Shown here one piece after another: positions 24,010-32,482 of a stretch of DNA of 48,781 bases. This stretch comes from an uncultured Shimia sp. Lineage in GTDB: Bacteria > Pseudomonadota > Alphaproteobacteria > Rhodobacterales > Rhodobacteraceae. A model generated the notes under the pieces. The model had not been told where the DNA came from and made no database searches. It saw only the letters and a program-made list of their open reading frames with translations. Where the stretch lies: contig CALCOY010000106.1 of NCBI GenBank assembly GCA_937897325.1, positions 1 to 48,781 of the forward strand, read 5' to 3'. The position numbers and the translations under genes were made by a program. Every line of letters starts with the position of its first letter. The stretch's first letter is position 1.

Positions 24010-25314
24010 CTAGCGCTCGGGGATCAAGCCGCGCGGGCTGAAACGCAGGACTAAAAGCAGAACAAGGCCCATCGTCAGCAAGCGCATATGCGCAGCTGAG
24101 TCGAGCAAATGTTCGCGCAGGCCACTCTCCGCCGGCATCCCGGCGGTAATCAGCTGCATCAGTCCAAGACCCATGGGTTCGACCATCACCCAAAGCCACC
24201 AAATGAGAAAACCACCCAGAAGTGCGCCAAGGTTGTTTCCAGACCCACCAACGATCACCATCACCCAGATAAGGAAGGTGAAGCGCAGCGGCTGATAGGT
24301 GCCTGGAGTGAGCTGACCATCCAGTGTTGTCATCATTGCGCCGGCCATTCCGCAAACGGCGGAGCCAAGGACAAAGACCTGTAGGTGTCGCTTGGTTACA
24401 TCCTTGCCCATAGCCTCAGCGGCGACCTCATTGTCACGGATCGCACGCATCATCCGGCCCCACGGCGAGTGCAGCGCCCTTTGCGAAAGCCAGAAAAGCA
24501 GGATCAACACGACCGCGAAGAGCCCGGCATAGATCAGCTTGACCCAAAGCGTAGAGGCGGTGACCGGATCCAAACCCAAACCGGCAGCGCGTTCAACAAA
24601 GCTCAGGTCATTCTGCAGGTCGATCTCGTAGGGGGCAGGGCGGGGCAGGCCGACCACGTTTTTAACACCGCGTGCCAGCCAGTCTTCGTTTTTGAGGACC
24701 GAGATGATGATTTCGGCAATTCCAAGCGTCGCAATCGCAAGATAGTCGCTGCGCAAGCCTAGGGCGGTCTTGCCGATCAGCCAGGCAGCCCCAGCGGCCA
24801 GCAGACCGCCGACAGGCCATGCCACCAACACCGGCAGCCCCAGACCACCCAGATAGCCGGTACCGGCAGGATTGACCGCCTCAACGGCACTCACCGCCGG
24901 ATCAAAGACAGAGCGGAAGAGGAAAAAGCCTCCAATCAGGATCACGATCATCCCAAGCGCCCGAATGCGCCCGGAAGGCAACCGTGGATAAACAACGACC
25001 GCCGCTATGATCGTCACAGCTCCCAGAAGCAGGCCCAGCAGCACCCCGGTTCCACCAGCAGACCAAGCTTCAGGGACGGGCGGCATGGCTACCAGCACAG
25101 CTGCGACTCCGCCGAGCGCCACAAAGCCCATGATCCCGACATTGAATAGCCCTGCAAAGCCCCATTGCAGGTTCACACCAAGCGCCATGATCGCGCTTAT
25201 CAGTCCGAAATTCAGAATAAATATCGCCGTGTTCCAGCTTTGCAGAAACCCGGTCGAAAGGATCAGCCCGGCGACGAACAGAAAGTAAACCATATTGCGC
25301 TGCGTGTCTGTCAT
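24010..25314 (-). CDS. livM: Branched-chain amino acid type ABC permease (LivM)
   Basis: A 434-residue inner-membrane permease of the LivM family. Typical blocks are NLQWGFAGLFNVGIMGFVAL near the N terminus, RSDYLAIATLGIAEIIISVL in the middle, then RAIRDNEVAAEAMGKDVTKR (the coupling loop to the ATPases) and FLIWVMVIVGGSGNNLGALL. It pairs with LivH. It is somewhat long, with additional hydrophobic segments near 85-160 and a loop near 230-265. The ATG at 25314 overlaps the livH stop (ATGA). It is the last gene of the operon. Confidence 0.93.
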   Translation of the reverse strand: MTDTQRNMVYFLFVAGLILSTGFLQSWNTAIFILNFGLISAIMALGVNLQWGFAGLFNVGIMGFVALGGVAAVLVAMPPVPEAWSAGGTGVLLGLLLGAVTIIAAVVVYPRLPSGRIRALGMIVILIGGFFLFRSVFDPAVSAVEAVNPAGTGYLGGLGLPVLVAWPVGGLLAAGAAWLIGKTALGLRSDYLAIATLGIAEIIISVLKNEDWLARGVKNVVGLPRPAPYEIDLQNDLSFVERAAGLGLDPVTASTLWVKLIYAGLFAVVLILLFWLSQRALHSPWGRMMRAIRDNEVAAEAMGKDVTKRHLQVFVLGSAVCGMAGAMMTTLDGQLTPGTYQPLRFTFLIWVMVIVGGSGNNLGALLGGFLIWWLWVMVEPMGLGLMQLITAGMPAESGLREHLLDSAAHMRLLTMGLVLLLVLRFSPRGLIPER

Positions 25315-26321
25315 ACCGCTTTCCCCGCAAAAAGGCCCGTTGGCCGGAAGAGAAGCACGATCAGCAAGATCACGAAGCTGACCGCAAATTTGTAATCCGT
25401 GCTCAGTAGCTGGGCGAGACCATCCGGCGCCAGCGCCTCGGGTAGCACATATGTCGCCACTTTCTTCCAGGCATAGGTGATCATGACTTCGGAAAAGGCG
25501 ATGACGAACCCGCCGGCGATTGCCCCAAGGGGCGAGCCAAGCCCACCGACAATGGCCGAGGCAAAGATCGGCAAAAGAAGCTGGAAGTAGGTGAATGGCT
25601 TGAACGATTTGTCGAGCCCGTAAAGCACGCCCGCTACCGTCGCCAACGCCGCCACGATCATCCACGTATACATGACCACGCGCTCAGGGTTGATGCCTGA
25701 CAGAAGGGCGAGATCTTCGTTGTCTGAATAGGCCCGCATGGACTTGCCAGTCCGGGTGCGGTTCAGAAACCAAAAAAGTAAAGCTACGACGACGATCGCA
25801 GTCACAACGGTGATCCCCTGCGTTGTTTTAATGGCGAGCCCTTCTCTTAGGCCCGTCAGGTCGCGGAATTCCCGGACCGAGATGATGAAGCGTTCTCCAT
25901 CAGAAAAGCGCTGATCATCGGGCCCGATGATGAAACGCACCAGCCCGTTCATGATGAACATCACGCCCAGGCTGACGATCACCAGGATCACCGGCTTGGC
26001 CTTTTGTTGTCGGTAGAAGCGATAGATGTAGCGGTCTGTCGTCAACAGCAGCAGGATCGCGCCCCCAATGCCCAATGGCAGCGCCAGCAACGCCGTGGGC
26101 AGCGGCCCCAAAGACAGACCCATCGACTGGAACCACCAGGTAAAAAGGATCGTCACCATCGCGCCAAACGCCATCGTATCGCCGTGTGCAAAGTTGGAAA
26201 ACCTCAGGATCCCGTAAATCAGCGTGACCCCAAGCGCCCCAAGCGCAAGCTGCGATCCGTAAGCGATGGCAGGGACAAGCACAAAATTGGAAAGCGCCAC
26301 AAGCGCATTGAGAAAGTCCAT
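25311..26321 (-). CDS. livH: Branched-chain amino acid type ABC permease (LivH)
   Basis: A 336-residue permease of the LivH family. It shows LGALGVTLIYGILRFSNFAHGD near the N terminus (the usual GLxLIYGxLxxxNFAHG), MRAYSDNEDLALLSGINPER as the cytoplasmic coupling region, and FASAIVGGLGSPLGAIAGGF. I chose ATG 26321 (MDFLNAL), which lies one base after the in-frame end of the small gene C (TGA at 26325-26323). It is therefore coupled to that gene. The three small exported proteins separate it from livF, which is unusual. Confidence 0.93.
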   Translation of the reverse strand: MDFLNALVALSNFVLVPAIAYGSQLALGALGVTLIYGILRFSNFAHGDTMAFGAMVTILFTWWFQSMGLSLGPLPTALLALPLGIGGAILLLLTTDRYIYRFYRQQKAKPVILVIVSLGVMFIMNGLVRFIIGPDDQRFSDGERFIISVREFRDLTGLREGLAIKTTQGITVVTAIVVVALLFWFLNRTRTGKSMRAYSDNEDLALLSGINPERVVMYTWMIVAALATVAGVLYGLDKSFKPFTYFQLLLPIFASAIVGGLGSPLGAIAGGFVIAFSEVMITYAWKKVATYVLPEALAPDGLAQLLSTDYKFAVSFVILLIVLLFRPTGLFAGKAV

Positions 26322-26322
26322 T

Positions 26323-26723
26323 TCAGTCGCATCTCCCAAGGTACGTGATGGTGTGCATGGATGCCTTCTGAAAGGTCAGAACAACCAATCCCTGCGCATT
26401 CAGAAGCATCATATGCTGCACCGGGAATGAGAGCCTCCACTCAACGACAAAGCGCCTTCTCGTGCGAAGCCAGTGAATTCAAAGACGTCACTTTGCAGTC
26501 TCAACCCTGCTAGAAAGACTTCAAAGATGGGTCTCTTGGAGATTTGCATGATCGGCAAGTCGGCATCAACGAAAGTCTCGCCGCGTTGTGGGTCAATTTC
26601 GCACAAATGAGCAAAAGTGCACCAAAGGCGGCTCGCTCCGGAAGCGTTAACTGATGCGATCAACGGGGTGGCGATACAAAGGTTTGTAAACACCAACACC
26701 CTGAGGATCTTGCCGCGATTCAC
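26323..26723 (-). pseudogene. Small exported protein C (CxFxxxC family), frameshifted
   Basis: It begins with GTG at 26723, overlapping the stop of protein B (GTGA). The open frame runs 104 codons to 26409: an N-terminal export signal (ILRVLVFTNLCIATPLIAS), then WCTFAHLCE (Cys35 and Cys41). Near 26410-26445 the frame changes. In the next usable frame the DNA continues MMLLNAQGLVV, then ASMHTITYLGRCD and a TGA at 26325-26323. This tail matches the C termini of A and B (YxGxC). The full gene would be about 133 codons and ends one base before livH. The shift is either a real mutation or a sequence error; no slippery site is visible. Confidence 0.65.
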
Positions 26724-27073
26724 CTCTCACACACCCCGAGATACGTCGCCACAACGGGTCCTTCCATATGCACCGAAAGCCGCGCATCCTCACCCGCAAC
26801 GGTCAGGAAATACGTCGCTCCGGACCCCTCGAAAGCATACAAAACCGAGGTCTGATCCGCCCGCACCACATAGCCGCCCATATCCCCGAATTCTGTCGAA
26901 GCGCTCAGCCCTTGCTGGAGACGTGCGCCGCCCCCATTGTCTGAAAATTCAAACAGAAAGGCCGCATCACCGCAGGCTTCCGCCTCGAAACACTCGGTCT
27001 CAAAGCTGCAGGCGGTTGCTGCCAACCCGATCCCCGGGGTCAGCAAAGCAAATGCAAATAAAATACACCTCAT
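26720..27073 (-). CDS. Small exported protein B (CxFxxxC family), function unknown
   Basis: A 117-residue protein that I cannot assign to a known family. It has a signal peptide (MRCILFAFALLTPGIGLAA) cleaved near residue 19-20. The mature chain begins with ACSFETECFEAEAC (Cys22, Cys28 and Cys34), and the C terminus is GEDARLSVHMEGPV, then VATYLGVCER. Paired Cys residues suggest disulphide-stabilised folding in the periplasm. The ATG overlaps the stop of protein A (ATGA), and its own stop overlaps the GTG of C. Its position in the operon suggests work with the Liv transporter or its ligand. That is inference. Confidence 0.75.
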   Translation of the reverse strand: MRCILFAFALLTPGIGLAATACSFETECFEAEACGDAAFLFEFSDNGGGARLQQGLSASTEFGDMGGYVVRADQTSVLYAFEGSGATYFLTVAGEDARLSVHMEGPVVATYLGVCER

Positions 27074-27555
27074 ACTATCACCTCGCATTGCCCTTTGTAG
27101 ATGAAGGACCCGAACCGCCCGGCATTCGACCAAAGACGTGCGCTTCCGTCATCTCCCGCCACCAGATACTGGACCTTCCGGCTGCCTTGCGGTGTGATTG
27201 CGAATCCGTAGGCGCCGTCTGCTGGTGCAAATCTTTGACCAAATGTATGCAATCCCAATGTCCCGTCACTCATGTTCAAAGCCGGGGAAACGCTGGTGCG
27301 AAACCGCTCGGGCAAGACGTTGCCGCCAATCATCTCATGCGGCCCAATCACGAGAAACGGCCCGAGCACCGCCAGTGGACCAAAGGTTTGCCCTGCCTGA
27401 TCACTGATCGCAACGCGCCCCTCATAGTCCATGCAGCGATATTCGCCAGTAAAGCAGGCCTCCCGAAACTGGCAGGTAAGGGTGGTCGCATGTGCAGTCA
27501 AAGCGTTAAGAGCGCTGACAGCAAAGGCACATATAAAAAGACGCGCGCCCGCCAT
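27070..27555 (-). CDS. Small exported protein A (CxFxxxC family), function unknown
   Basis: A 161-residue protein with a signal peptide (RLFICAFAVSALNALTAHA, cleavage near 23-24). The mature N terminus is TLTCQFREACFTGEYRC, with Cys28, Cys34 and Cys41. The C-terminal region reads QYLVAGDDGSARLWSNAG, then FIYKGQCEVIV, aligning with the end of protein B. The middle (residues 45-125) is longer than in B. Its ATG follows the livF stop with no gap (TGAATG), and its stop overlaps the start of B. I do not recognise a domain. The tight coupling on both sides shows it is part of the liv operon. Confidence 0.75.
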   Translation of the reverse strand: MAGARLFICAFAVSALNALTAHATTLTCQFREACFTGEYRCMDYEGRVAISDQAGQTFGPLAVLGPFLVIGPHEMIGGNVLPERFRTSVSPALNMSDGTLGLHTFGQRFAPADGAYGFAITPQGSRKVQYLVAGDDGSARLWSNAGRFGSFIYKGQCEVIV

Positions 27556-28392
27556 TCAGCCCCCCAGGAAAGATTTGCGCACGTCCGGATCCGCCAGAAG
27601 CTCTTTGCCCGTACCGGAATAGGCATTGCGCCCCTGCACGAGGACATAGCCCTTATCGGCGATCTCCAGCGCCTGGCGTGCGTTCTGCTCCACCATCAGA
27701 ATCGGAATGCCGGTCCGCGCCACCTCAATGATCCTGTCAAACAGTTCATCCATCACAATCGGCGACACGCCTGCCGTCGGCTCGTCCAGCATCAACACCT
27801 TCGGCTGCGTCATCAGCGCTCTGCCGACAGCAACCTGCTGACGCTGCCCGCCCGACAGTTCTCCCGCCGCCTGGTTGCGCTTTTCTTTGAGGATCGGAAA
27901 CAGGTCGTACACTTGGGCCATCGTGCCCGAGATATCGTCGCGTCGGATGAACGCGCCCATCTCAAGGTTCTCCTCCACGCTCATAGATGTGAAGATGTTC
28001 GAGGTCTGTGGTACAAACCCCATCCCCTTCACCACCCGGTCCTGCGGGCTCAGATCCGTAATGTCTTCACCGTCTAGTCGGACTGAGCCCTGACGGACAT
28101 TCAGCATCCCAAATACGGCCTTCATTGCTGTCGACTTACCCGCCCCATTGGGCCCGACGATCACCGCAATTTCGCCCGGATTCACCGCAATCGTACAATC
28201 GTGCAAGATATCTGGGCCGGCCCCATAGCCGCCGGTCATGGTATCCCCGATCAGAAAGGCGCTCGCCGTATCCATCGCCTGTCCGGTCCCCGGCGATGCA
28301 ACAAGTGTCCTACCGCCTTTCGGATTGGTGATGGAAGCATCCTTGTTGCCACGGTCCTCTTGATAGGGATTACCACTCATGTCGTATGTCAT
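27556..28392 (-). CDS. livF: Branched-chain amino acid type ABC ATPase (LivF)
   Basis: A 278-residue ATPase subunit. Walker A is GPNGAGKST (80-88), the Q-loop lies in GMGFVPQTSNIF, the signature is LSGGQRQQ, Walker B is VLMLDEPTAG and the switch is MVEQNAR. It energises LivHM with LivG. The N terminus has about 45 residues more than classical LivF (NPYQEDRGNKDASITNP). I keep ATG 28392, but ATG 28275 would give the classical length and cannot be excluded. A hairpin stands in the gap after livG. Confidence 0.9.
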   Translation of the reverse strand: MTYDMSGNPYQEDRGNKDASITNPKGGRTLVASPGTGQAMDTASAFLIGDTMTGGYGAGPDILHDCTIAVNPGEIAVIVGPNGAGKSTAMKAVFGMLNVRQGSVRLDGEDITDLSPQDRVVKGMGFVPQTSNIFTSMSVEENLEMGAFIRRDDISGTMAQVYDLFPILKEKRNQAAGELSGGQRQQVAVGRALMTQPKVLMLDEPTAGVSPIVMDELFDRIIEVARTGIPILMVEQNARQALEIADKGYVLVQGRNAYSGTGKELLADPDVRKSFLGG

Positions 28393-28422
28393 CTTCTCTG
28401 GGTCCAAAGTGTCCCAGTGAGC

Positions 28423-28443
28423 GCGAGGGGCAGCGCCCCTCGC
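28423..28443 (-). terminator. Intercistronic hairpin between livG and livF
   Basis: GCGAGGGGC and GCCCCTCGC form a perfect 9-bp stem around a 3-base loop in the 87-base gap between livG and livF. No T tract follows. It may tune or stabilise the transcript, or act as an attenuator. Confidence 0.55.
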
Positions 28444-28479
28444 TTCGGTCGGACAGGCTCAGCCAGTTCAGAAGCAAGC

Positions 28480-29262
28480 TCACGCGCTCACCTGTTCTTT
28501 GTTTTTCAGCCCTGTGCCCAGATAGGCCTCGATCACCTGCTCGTTGGCCTTGATCTCGTCCAGTGTTCCCTCCGCCAGAACCTTGCCTTCCGCCATGCAG
28601 ATTACCGGATTGCAGATCTTGCCGATGAAATCCATGTCGTGTTCGATCACGACGAAAGTGTAGTCCCGTTCGGTGTTTAGCCGCAGGATCGCATCGCCGA
28701 TCGTGTTCAGCAACGTCCGGTTCACGCCGGCACCCACCTCGTCCAGAAAGACAATCTTCGCATCAACCATCATCGTCCGGCCCAATTCCAACAGCTTTTT
28801 CTGGCCGCCCGACACCTGACCCGCCTTATGATCGGACAGATGCTCAATCGTCAAAAACTCCAGCACCTCGTCTGCCTTGGCCCGCAAGGCGCGCTCCTCA
28901 TCCGCAATTCGGCGGCGTCCAAACCACGTGTTCCAGAGTGTCTCACCGGATTGATCTCCGGGCACCATCATAAGGTTTTCCCGGCAGGTCATCGAGGAAA
29001 ACTCGTGTGCGATCTGAAAGGTCCTCAGCAAGCCTTTGTAAAACAGCGTGTGCGGTGGCAATCCGGTGATGTCCTCGCCATCCATTGTCACACTGCCAGA
29101 TGTCGGCTGAAGAACGCCAGCTATCACATTGAAAAGCGTTGTCTTTCCTGCGCCATTTGGACCAATAAGCCCCGTGATTGACCTGGGCGCGATCCGCAAA
29201 GATGCGCCGTCGACTGCGTGAAAACCGCCGAAATGCTTGTGAATGTCGTCAACGACAATCAT
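28480..29262 (-). CDS. livG: Branched-chain amino acid type ABC ATPase (LivG)
   Basis: A 260-residue ATPase. Walker A is GPNGAGKTT (34-42), the Q-loop is GLLRTFQIAHEF, the signature is VSGGQKKLLELGR, Walker B is IVFLDEVGAGV and the switch is VIEHDMDFI. The Walker B tail has VGAG where most LivG have PxAG, a small change. It pairs with LivF. The start ATG 29262 gives the family N terminus MIVVDDIHKHFGG. A hairpin lies between it and livK. Confidence 0.93.
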   Translation of the reverse strand: MIVVDDIHKHFGGFHAVDGASLRIAPRSITGLIGPNGAGKTTLFNVIAGVLQPTSGSVTMDGEDITGLPPHTLFYKGLLRTFQIAHEFSSMTCRENLMMVPGDQSGETLWNTWFGRRRIADEERALRAKADEVLEFLTIEHLSDHKAGQVSGGQKKLLELGRTMMVDAKIVFLDEVGAGVNRTLLNTIGDAILRLNTERDYTFVVIEHDMDFIGKICNPVICMAEGKVLAEGTLDEIKANEQVIEAYLGTGLKNKEQVSA

Positions 29263-29307
29263 CCGATATGCTCCCCGTGCCGCTTCTGCGCGGCTTTTCT
29301 TATGGCA

Positions 29308-29335
29308 AACAGCCCGAGGTTTCCCCCGGGCTGTT
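29308..29335 (-). terminator. Intercistronic hairpin after livK
   Basis: AACAGCCCG and CGGGCTGTT form a perfect 9-bp stem around ten bases, 21 bases after the livK stop and before livG. No T run follows. It resembles the hairpins after dctP and pstS and would favour livK transcript over the rest of the operon. Confidence 0.7.
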
Positions 29336-29355
29336 CAGCGGCCTAAGGAAAACGC

Positions 29356-30549
29356 TCAGCGATACTTGGCCGTCGCAATCTCACCGCCTTCGATGACGAT
29401 CTCGCGGTAGTTCCCCGCGCTTTCGCCGGCACCGATAAGTTCAACCGCCGTAGCGCCGACATAGTCGATCTCGCCGCCATCTTTCAGGATCTGCAGTGCC
29501 TTGGCCAGTTCACCGGGGAAGATCTCTTCGCCGGGCCCATTGGCAACTTCAAGAATCTTGCCCTTGTAGTCACCGCTGTCCTTCGAATTGGCTGCCTGCA
29601 TGGCCAGCATGATCAGGGCCGCGGCGTCATAGCTTTCGGGGGTAAATGGTGACGTGGAATCAAACGCATCGCCCACCATTTCTGCGAACTTCGCCACGCC
29701 AGGACTATCCGTACCGGGGTGCTGCCCGGTCGAGCCTTCGATCTCATCCCCAAAGTTTTCCGCCAGCTTGGCGCTGATCATCCCATCGGGAAAGTGGAAC
29801 GTATCGAACGCACCCGAATCCAGCGCGGCGCGCACGACGCCTGACCCGCCCTGGTCGACATACCCCGCAACGACCAGGCGATCACCGCCAGCCGACGCCA
29901 ACGCGCCCACTTCAGCCGAGTAGTCCGCCTTGCCGTCCTCATGCGCTGCAGAGATGGTCACGGTGCCGCCCGCTTCCTCGAAGGCCGCCTGGAAGCTGTC
30001 AGCCAGCCCCTTGCCGTAGTCGTTGTTGGTGTAGGTGACCGCGACTTCCTTGATGCCCTGTTCCATCAGAACTTCGGTCATCACCACGCCCTGACGCGCG
30101 TCCGAAGGTGCTGTGCGGAAGAACAGATCATTGTCCTCTGCCGTGGACAGCGCGGGGGATGTGGCCGAAGGAGACATCATCACCACGCCATTTGGAACCG
30201 CCACGTTGGACAGGATCGCGCCGGTCACGCCCGAGCAATCCGCGCCCACGATCCCATCAACCTGGTCGGAGGTGACAAGACGTTCTGCCGCCGCCGTTGC
30301 CGCCCCGGCATCAACGCAAGTGCTGTCCGCCCGCACCGATGTCACCGCCGCACCGTCCAGCAGCAGGCCGCTGTCGGTCACTTCTTTCATCGCCAGTTCG
30401 GCCCCGTCCGCCATCGAAGGTGTCAGCGATTCAATCGGCCCGGTGAAGCCGAGGATCACGCCCAGCTTGACCTCCGTCGCGTGGCCCGCGGCGTGAGCGG
30501 CGCCTGCCATCAAGGCTGTCGCGGCGCTCGCCATAAGCAGTTTGTTCAT
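29356..30549 (-). CDS. livK: ABC transporter substrate-binding protein (LivK type)
   Basis: A 397-residue periplasmic type I binding protein (peripla_BP_6). The signal peptide is MNKLLMASAATALMAGAAHA, cleaved near residue 20. The mature part starts VKLGVILGFTGPIESLTP, with VDGIVGADCSGVTGAILSN, MMSPSATSPALS and EVAVTYTNNDYGKGLADSF as typical lobes. Two Cys residues (in DSTCVDAG and GADCSG) could form a disulphide. The start ATG 30549 sits behind agagaagga. It heads the operon. The ligand may be an amino acid or amide but cannot be read from sequence. Confidence 0.92.
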   Translation of the reverse strand: MNKLLMASAATALMAGAAHAAGHATEVKLGVILGFTGPIESLTPSMADGAELAMKEVTDSGLLLDGAAVTSVRADSTCVDAGAATAAAERLVTSDQVDGIVGADCSGVTGAILSNVAVPNGVVMMSPSATSPALSTAEDNDLFFRTAPSDARQGVVMTEVLMEQGIKEVAVTYTNNDYGKGLADSFQAAFEEAGGTVTISAAHEDGKADYSAEVGALASAGGDRLVVAGYVDQGGSGVVRAALDSGAFDTFHFPDGMISAKLAENFGDEIEGSTGQHPGTDSPGVAKFAEMVGDAFDSTSPFTPESYDAAALIMLAMQAANSKDSGDYKGKILEVANGPGEEIFPGELAKALQILKDGGEIDYVGATAVELIGAGESAGNYREIVIEGGEIATAKYR

Positions 30550-30700
30550 TCCTTCTCTCCCTGATCGGAATTTTTTACTGCGGCGCACCCTAGGCGTGCC
30601 CCCCCAAAAAGAAAAGTGCCTTACAAATGTGTTATCGCAAACGACTGGAATGCCCGATTAGGTGCCATATCTGTTTCCCGGTTATCGGAAAGGAACCGCG

Positions 30701-31795
30701 ATGCGCTGTCCTGCACTCTGTCTCTCTCTTTTGTTCGTAGCAACGGGCGTCAGCGCGCTCCAAAGTCAGCAGGGCGCAGTGACCGTTACGCCGGTGGTCT
30801 CAGGGCTCGACACACCCTGGGGGATTGGACTGACGTCAGAAGGCGGATTGCTTATCACTGAAAAGGACGGTCGTATCCTTCTCGTGCAGGATGGTGGGGT
30901 CACTGAAGTTTCCGGCGCGCCAAAGGTGGATGATGCCGGGCAGGGCGGCCTTCTCGACGTGACCATCGCCCGCGATTTTGCCACCACCAGAGAGATGTTT
31001 CTGACCTATTCGAAGCCACAGCGCGGCGGGGCTGGCACGGCGCTTGCCGTTGCCCGGCTTAGCGACGACGGCACAGCGCTTGAAAACGTCCGTGACATCT
31101 TCGAATCCGCGCCCGGTTTCGGAGGCGGTAGACATTTCGGCAGCCGCGTGATTGAGGCCGATGATGGCACACTTTACGTCACCATCGGTGACCGCGGTGA
31201 CCGCCCAAGCGCACAGGACCGCGCCAATCACAACGGCAGCATCATCCGCGTGAACCGCGATGGGTCCATTCCCGAAGACAACCCTTTTGTTGGGCAAAGT
31301 GACATCTTGCCCGAAATTTGGTCTTTTGGACACCGCAACCCTCAAGGCGCCGATTTCGATGCAAACGGCACGATCTGGACGGCCGAACACGGCGCGCGAG
31401 GTGGGGATGAGGTCAACCGCGTTCAGAAAGGCGCCAATTTCGGTTGGCCTGTCATCTCATACGGTCGGCACTATTCTGGCTTGAAAATCGGCGAAGGGAC
31501 CGAGAAAGACGGGATGGAGCAACCCGCCCATTATTGGGATCCCTCCATCGCCCCGTCCGGTCTTCTGGTTTATCAGGGCGACATGTTCCCCGATTGGAAG
31601 GGCGATCTTTTGGTCGGCAGCCTCAAGTTCGACTACATCTCGCGACTAGCGGTTTCGGGCGATAGCGTGACCGAGACCGAGCAACTAAAATCAAATGAGA
31701 CCAGCCGCGTTCGCGACATCATAGAGGCGCCCGACGGGGCCATCTGGTTCATAAGCGTTGGTGAGGGCACAGTCTATCGCATGTCCTCGGACTAA
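30701..31795 (+). CDS. PQQ-dependent aldose sugar dehydrogenase (GSDH family)
   Basis: A 364-residue periplasmic enzyme of the soluble glucose/aldose dehydrogenase family, a six-bladed beta-propeller using PQQ. It has a signal peptide (ALCLSLLFVATGVSA). Family marks are LDTPWGIGLTSEGGLLITEK, GGGRHFGSRV (probable catalytic His), YVTIGDRGDRPSAQ, PEIWSFGHRNPQGADFD and WTAEHGARGGDEVN. It oxidises aldoses to lactones and passes electrons to the respiratory chain. The start ATG 30701 follows gaaagga. No PQQ synthesis genes are in the window. It reads away from livK and is a single-gene unit. Confidence 0.9.
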   Translation: MRCPALCLSLLFVATGVSALQSQQGAVTVTPVVSGLDTPWGIGLTSEGGLLITEKDGRILLVQDGGVTEVSGAPKVDDAGQGGLLDVTIARDFATTREMFLTYSKPQRGGAGTALAVARLSDDGTALENVRDIFESAPGFGGGRHFGSRVIEADDGTLYVTIGDRGDRPSAQDRANHNGSIIRVNRDGSIPEDNPFVGQSDILPEIWSFGHRNPQGADFDANGTIWTAEHGARGGDEVNRVQKGANFGWPVISYGRHYSGLKIGEGTEKDGMEQPAHYWDPSIAPSGLLVYQGDMFPDWKGDLLVGSLKFDYISRLAVSGDSVTETEQLKSNETSRVRDIIEAPDGAIWFISVGEGTVYRMSSD

Positions 31796-31863
31796 GCATC
31801 CGGTGAAATGCCACTAGAGCGCAAAGCTACCTTAAATTCCTTCTGAAGTTCCTTCCCGATAAA

Positions 31864-32482
31864 TCAATCCGTTGGACTGAAAAGAAGACAACAGGCTGCG
31901 TCACTGAATACGGCCGCTTAGGTCGCTTCGAACAAATGTTGCATCCGCACATACGCCTCCGTGGGTGTCCTCTTGAAAGAAAGAGGGGGTAGAAGGTCAC
32001 CACAATGGAATTGATCATTGCGCATGTGCCGACGATACATGCGATCGTTTCCGCATCTGCGCCCGGTGTCGATCCGATCGCAAGAAAACGGCGCTTTGGA
32101 ATACCACGGCTTTCGGATTGGTCAAATGGATCTCAGCGCCCTTTGTCCAGGCAACATAGTGGGACGCCGTTCAAACATCCCCCTGTTTTAGATGTTTGGT
32201 CTACATCGCGTAACGCGCAGCTTTGAAGCCTGGCCACGCCAGATCGGCTGCACCGGCGTAGCGGATGATCTCAACGTGGTTTGCAGCGAGAAGTGCGTCA
32301 AACTCAAAGGCTGCGAAAACTGAGCAGACCATCGATCCACCCGTCACGCCGTATGCAAAAGCGTGCCCAATTGGTCAACAGCGTCACATCGATTTCCCGG
32401 CGAGAGCAAGCGTTGATGGTTCAAGGGTTAACCTTCGCATGAATAACGCACCGATGGCGATCCGGACGTTAACGTTTTCCAT
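31864..32482 (-). pseudogene. LysE/RhtB family exporter, decayed
   Basis: No single open frame survives, but the minus strand translates in pieces to a whole LysE-type protein in the right order. From ATG 32482 come LTLEPSTLALAGKSM, then stops, then HAFAYGVTGGSMVCSVFAA and ALLAANHVEIIRYAGAADLA, WPGFKAARYAM, a stop, then KGAEIHLTNPKAVVFQSAVF. After a shift come AETIACIVGTCAMINSIVV, TEAYVRMQHLFEAT and a stop, and finally AAVFSDAACCLLFSPTD. LTNPKA is the family hallmark. The span, about 206 codons, equals a normal LysE protein. It is a recent, full-length pseudogene. Confidence 0.75.

Noticed and set aside
26400-26450. Programmed frameshifting in protein C
   Set aside because: No homopolymer or slippery heptamer is visible near the change of frame; mutation or error is simpler.
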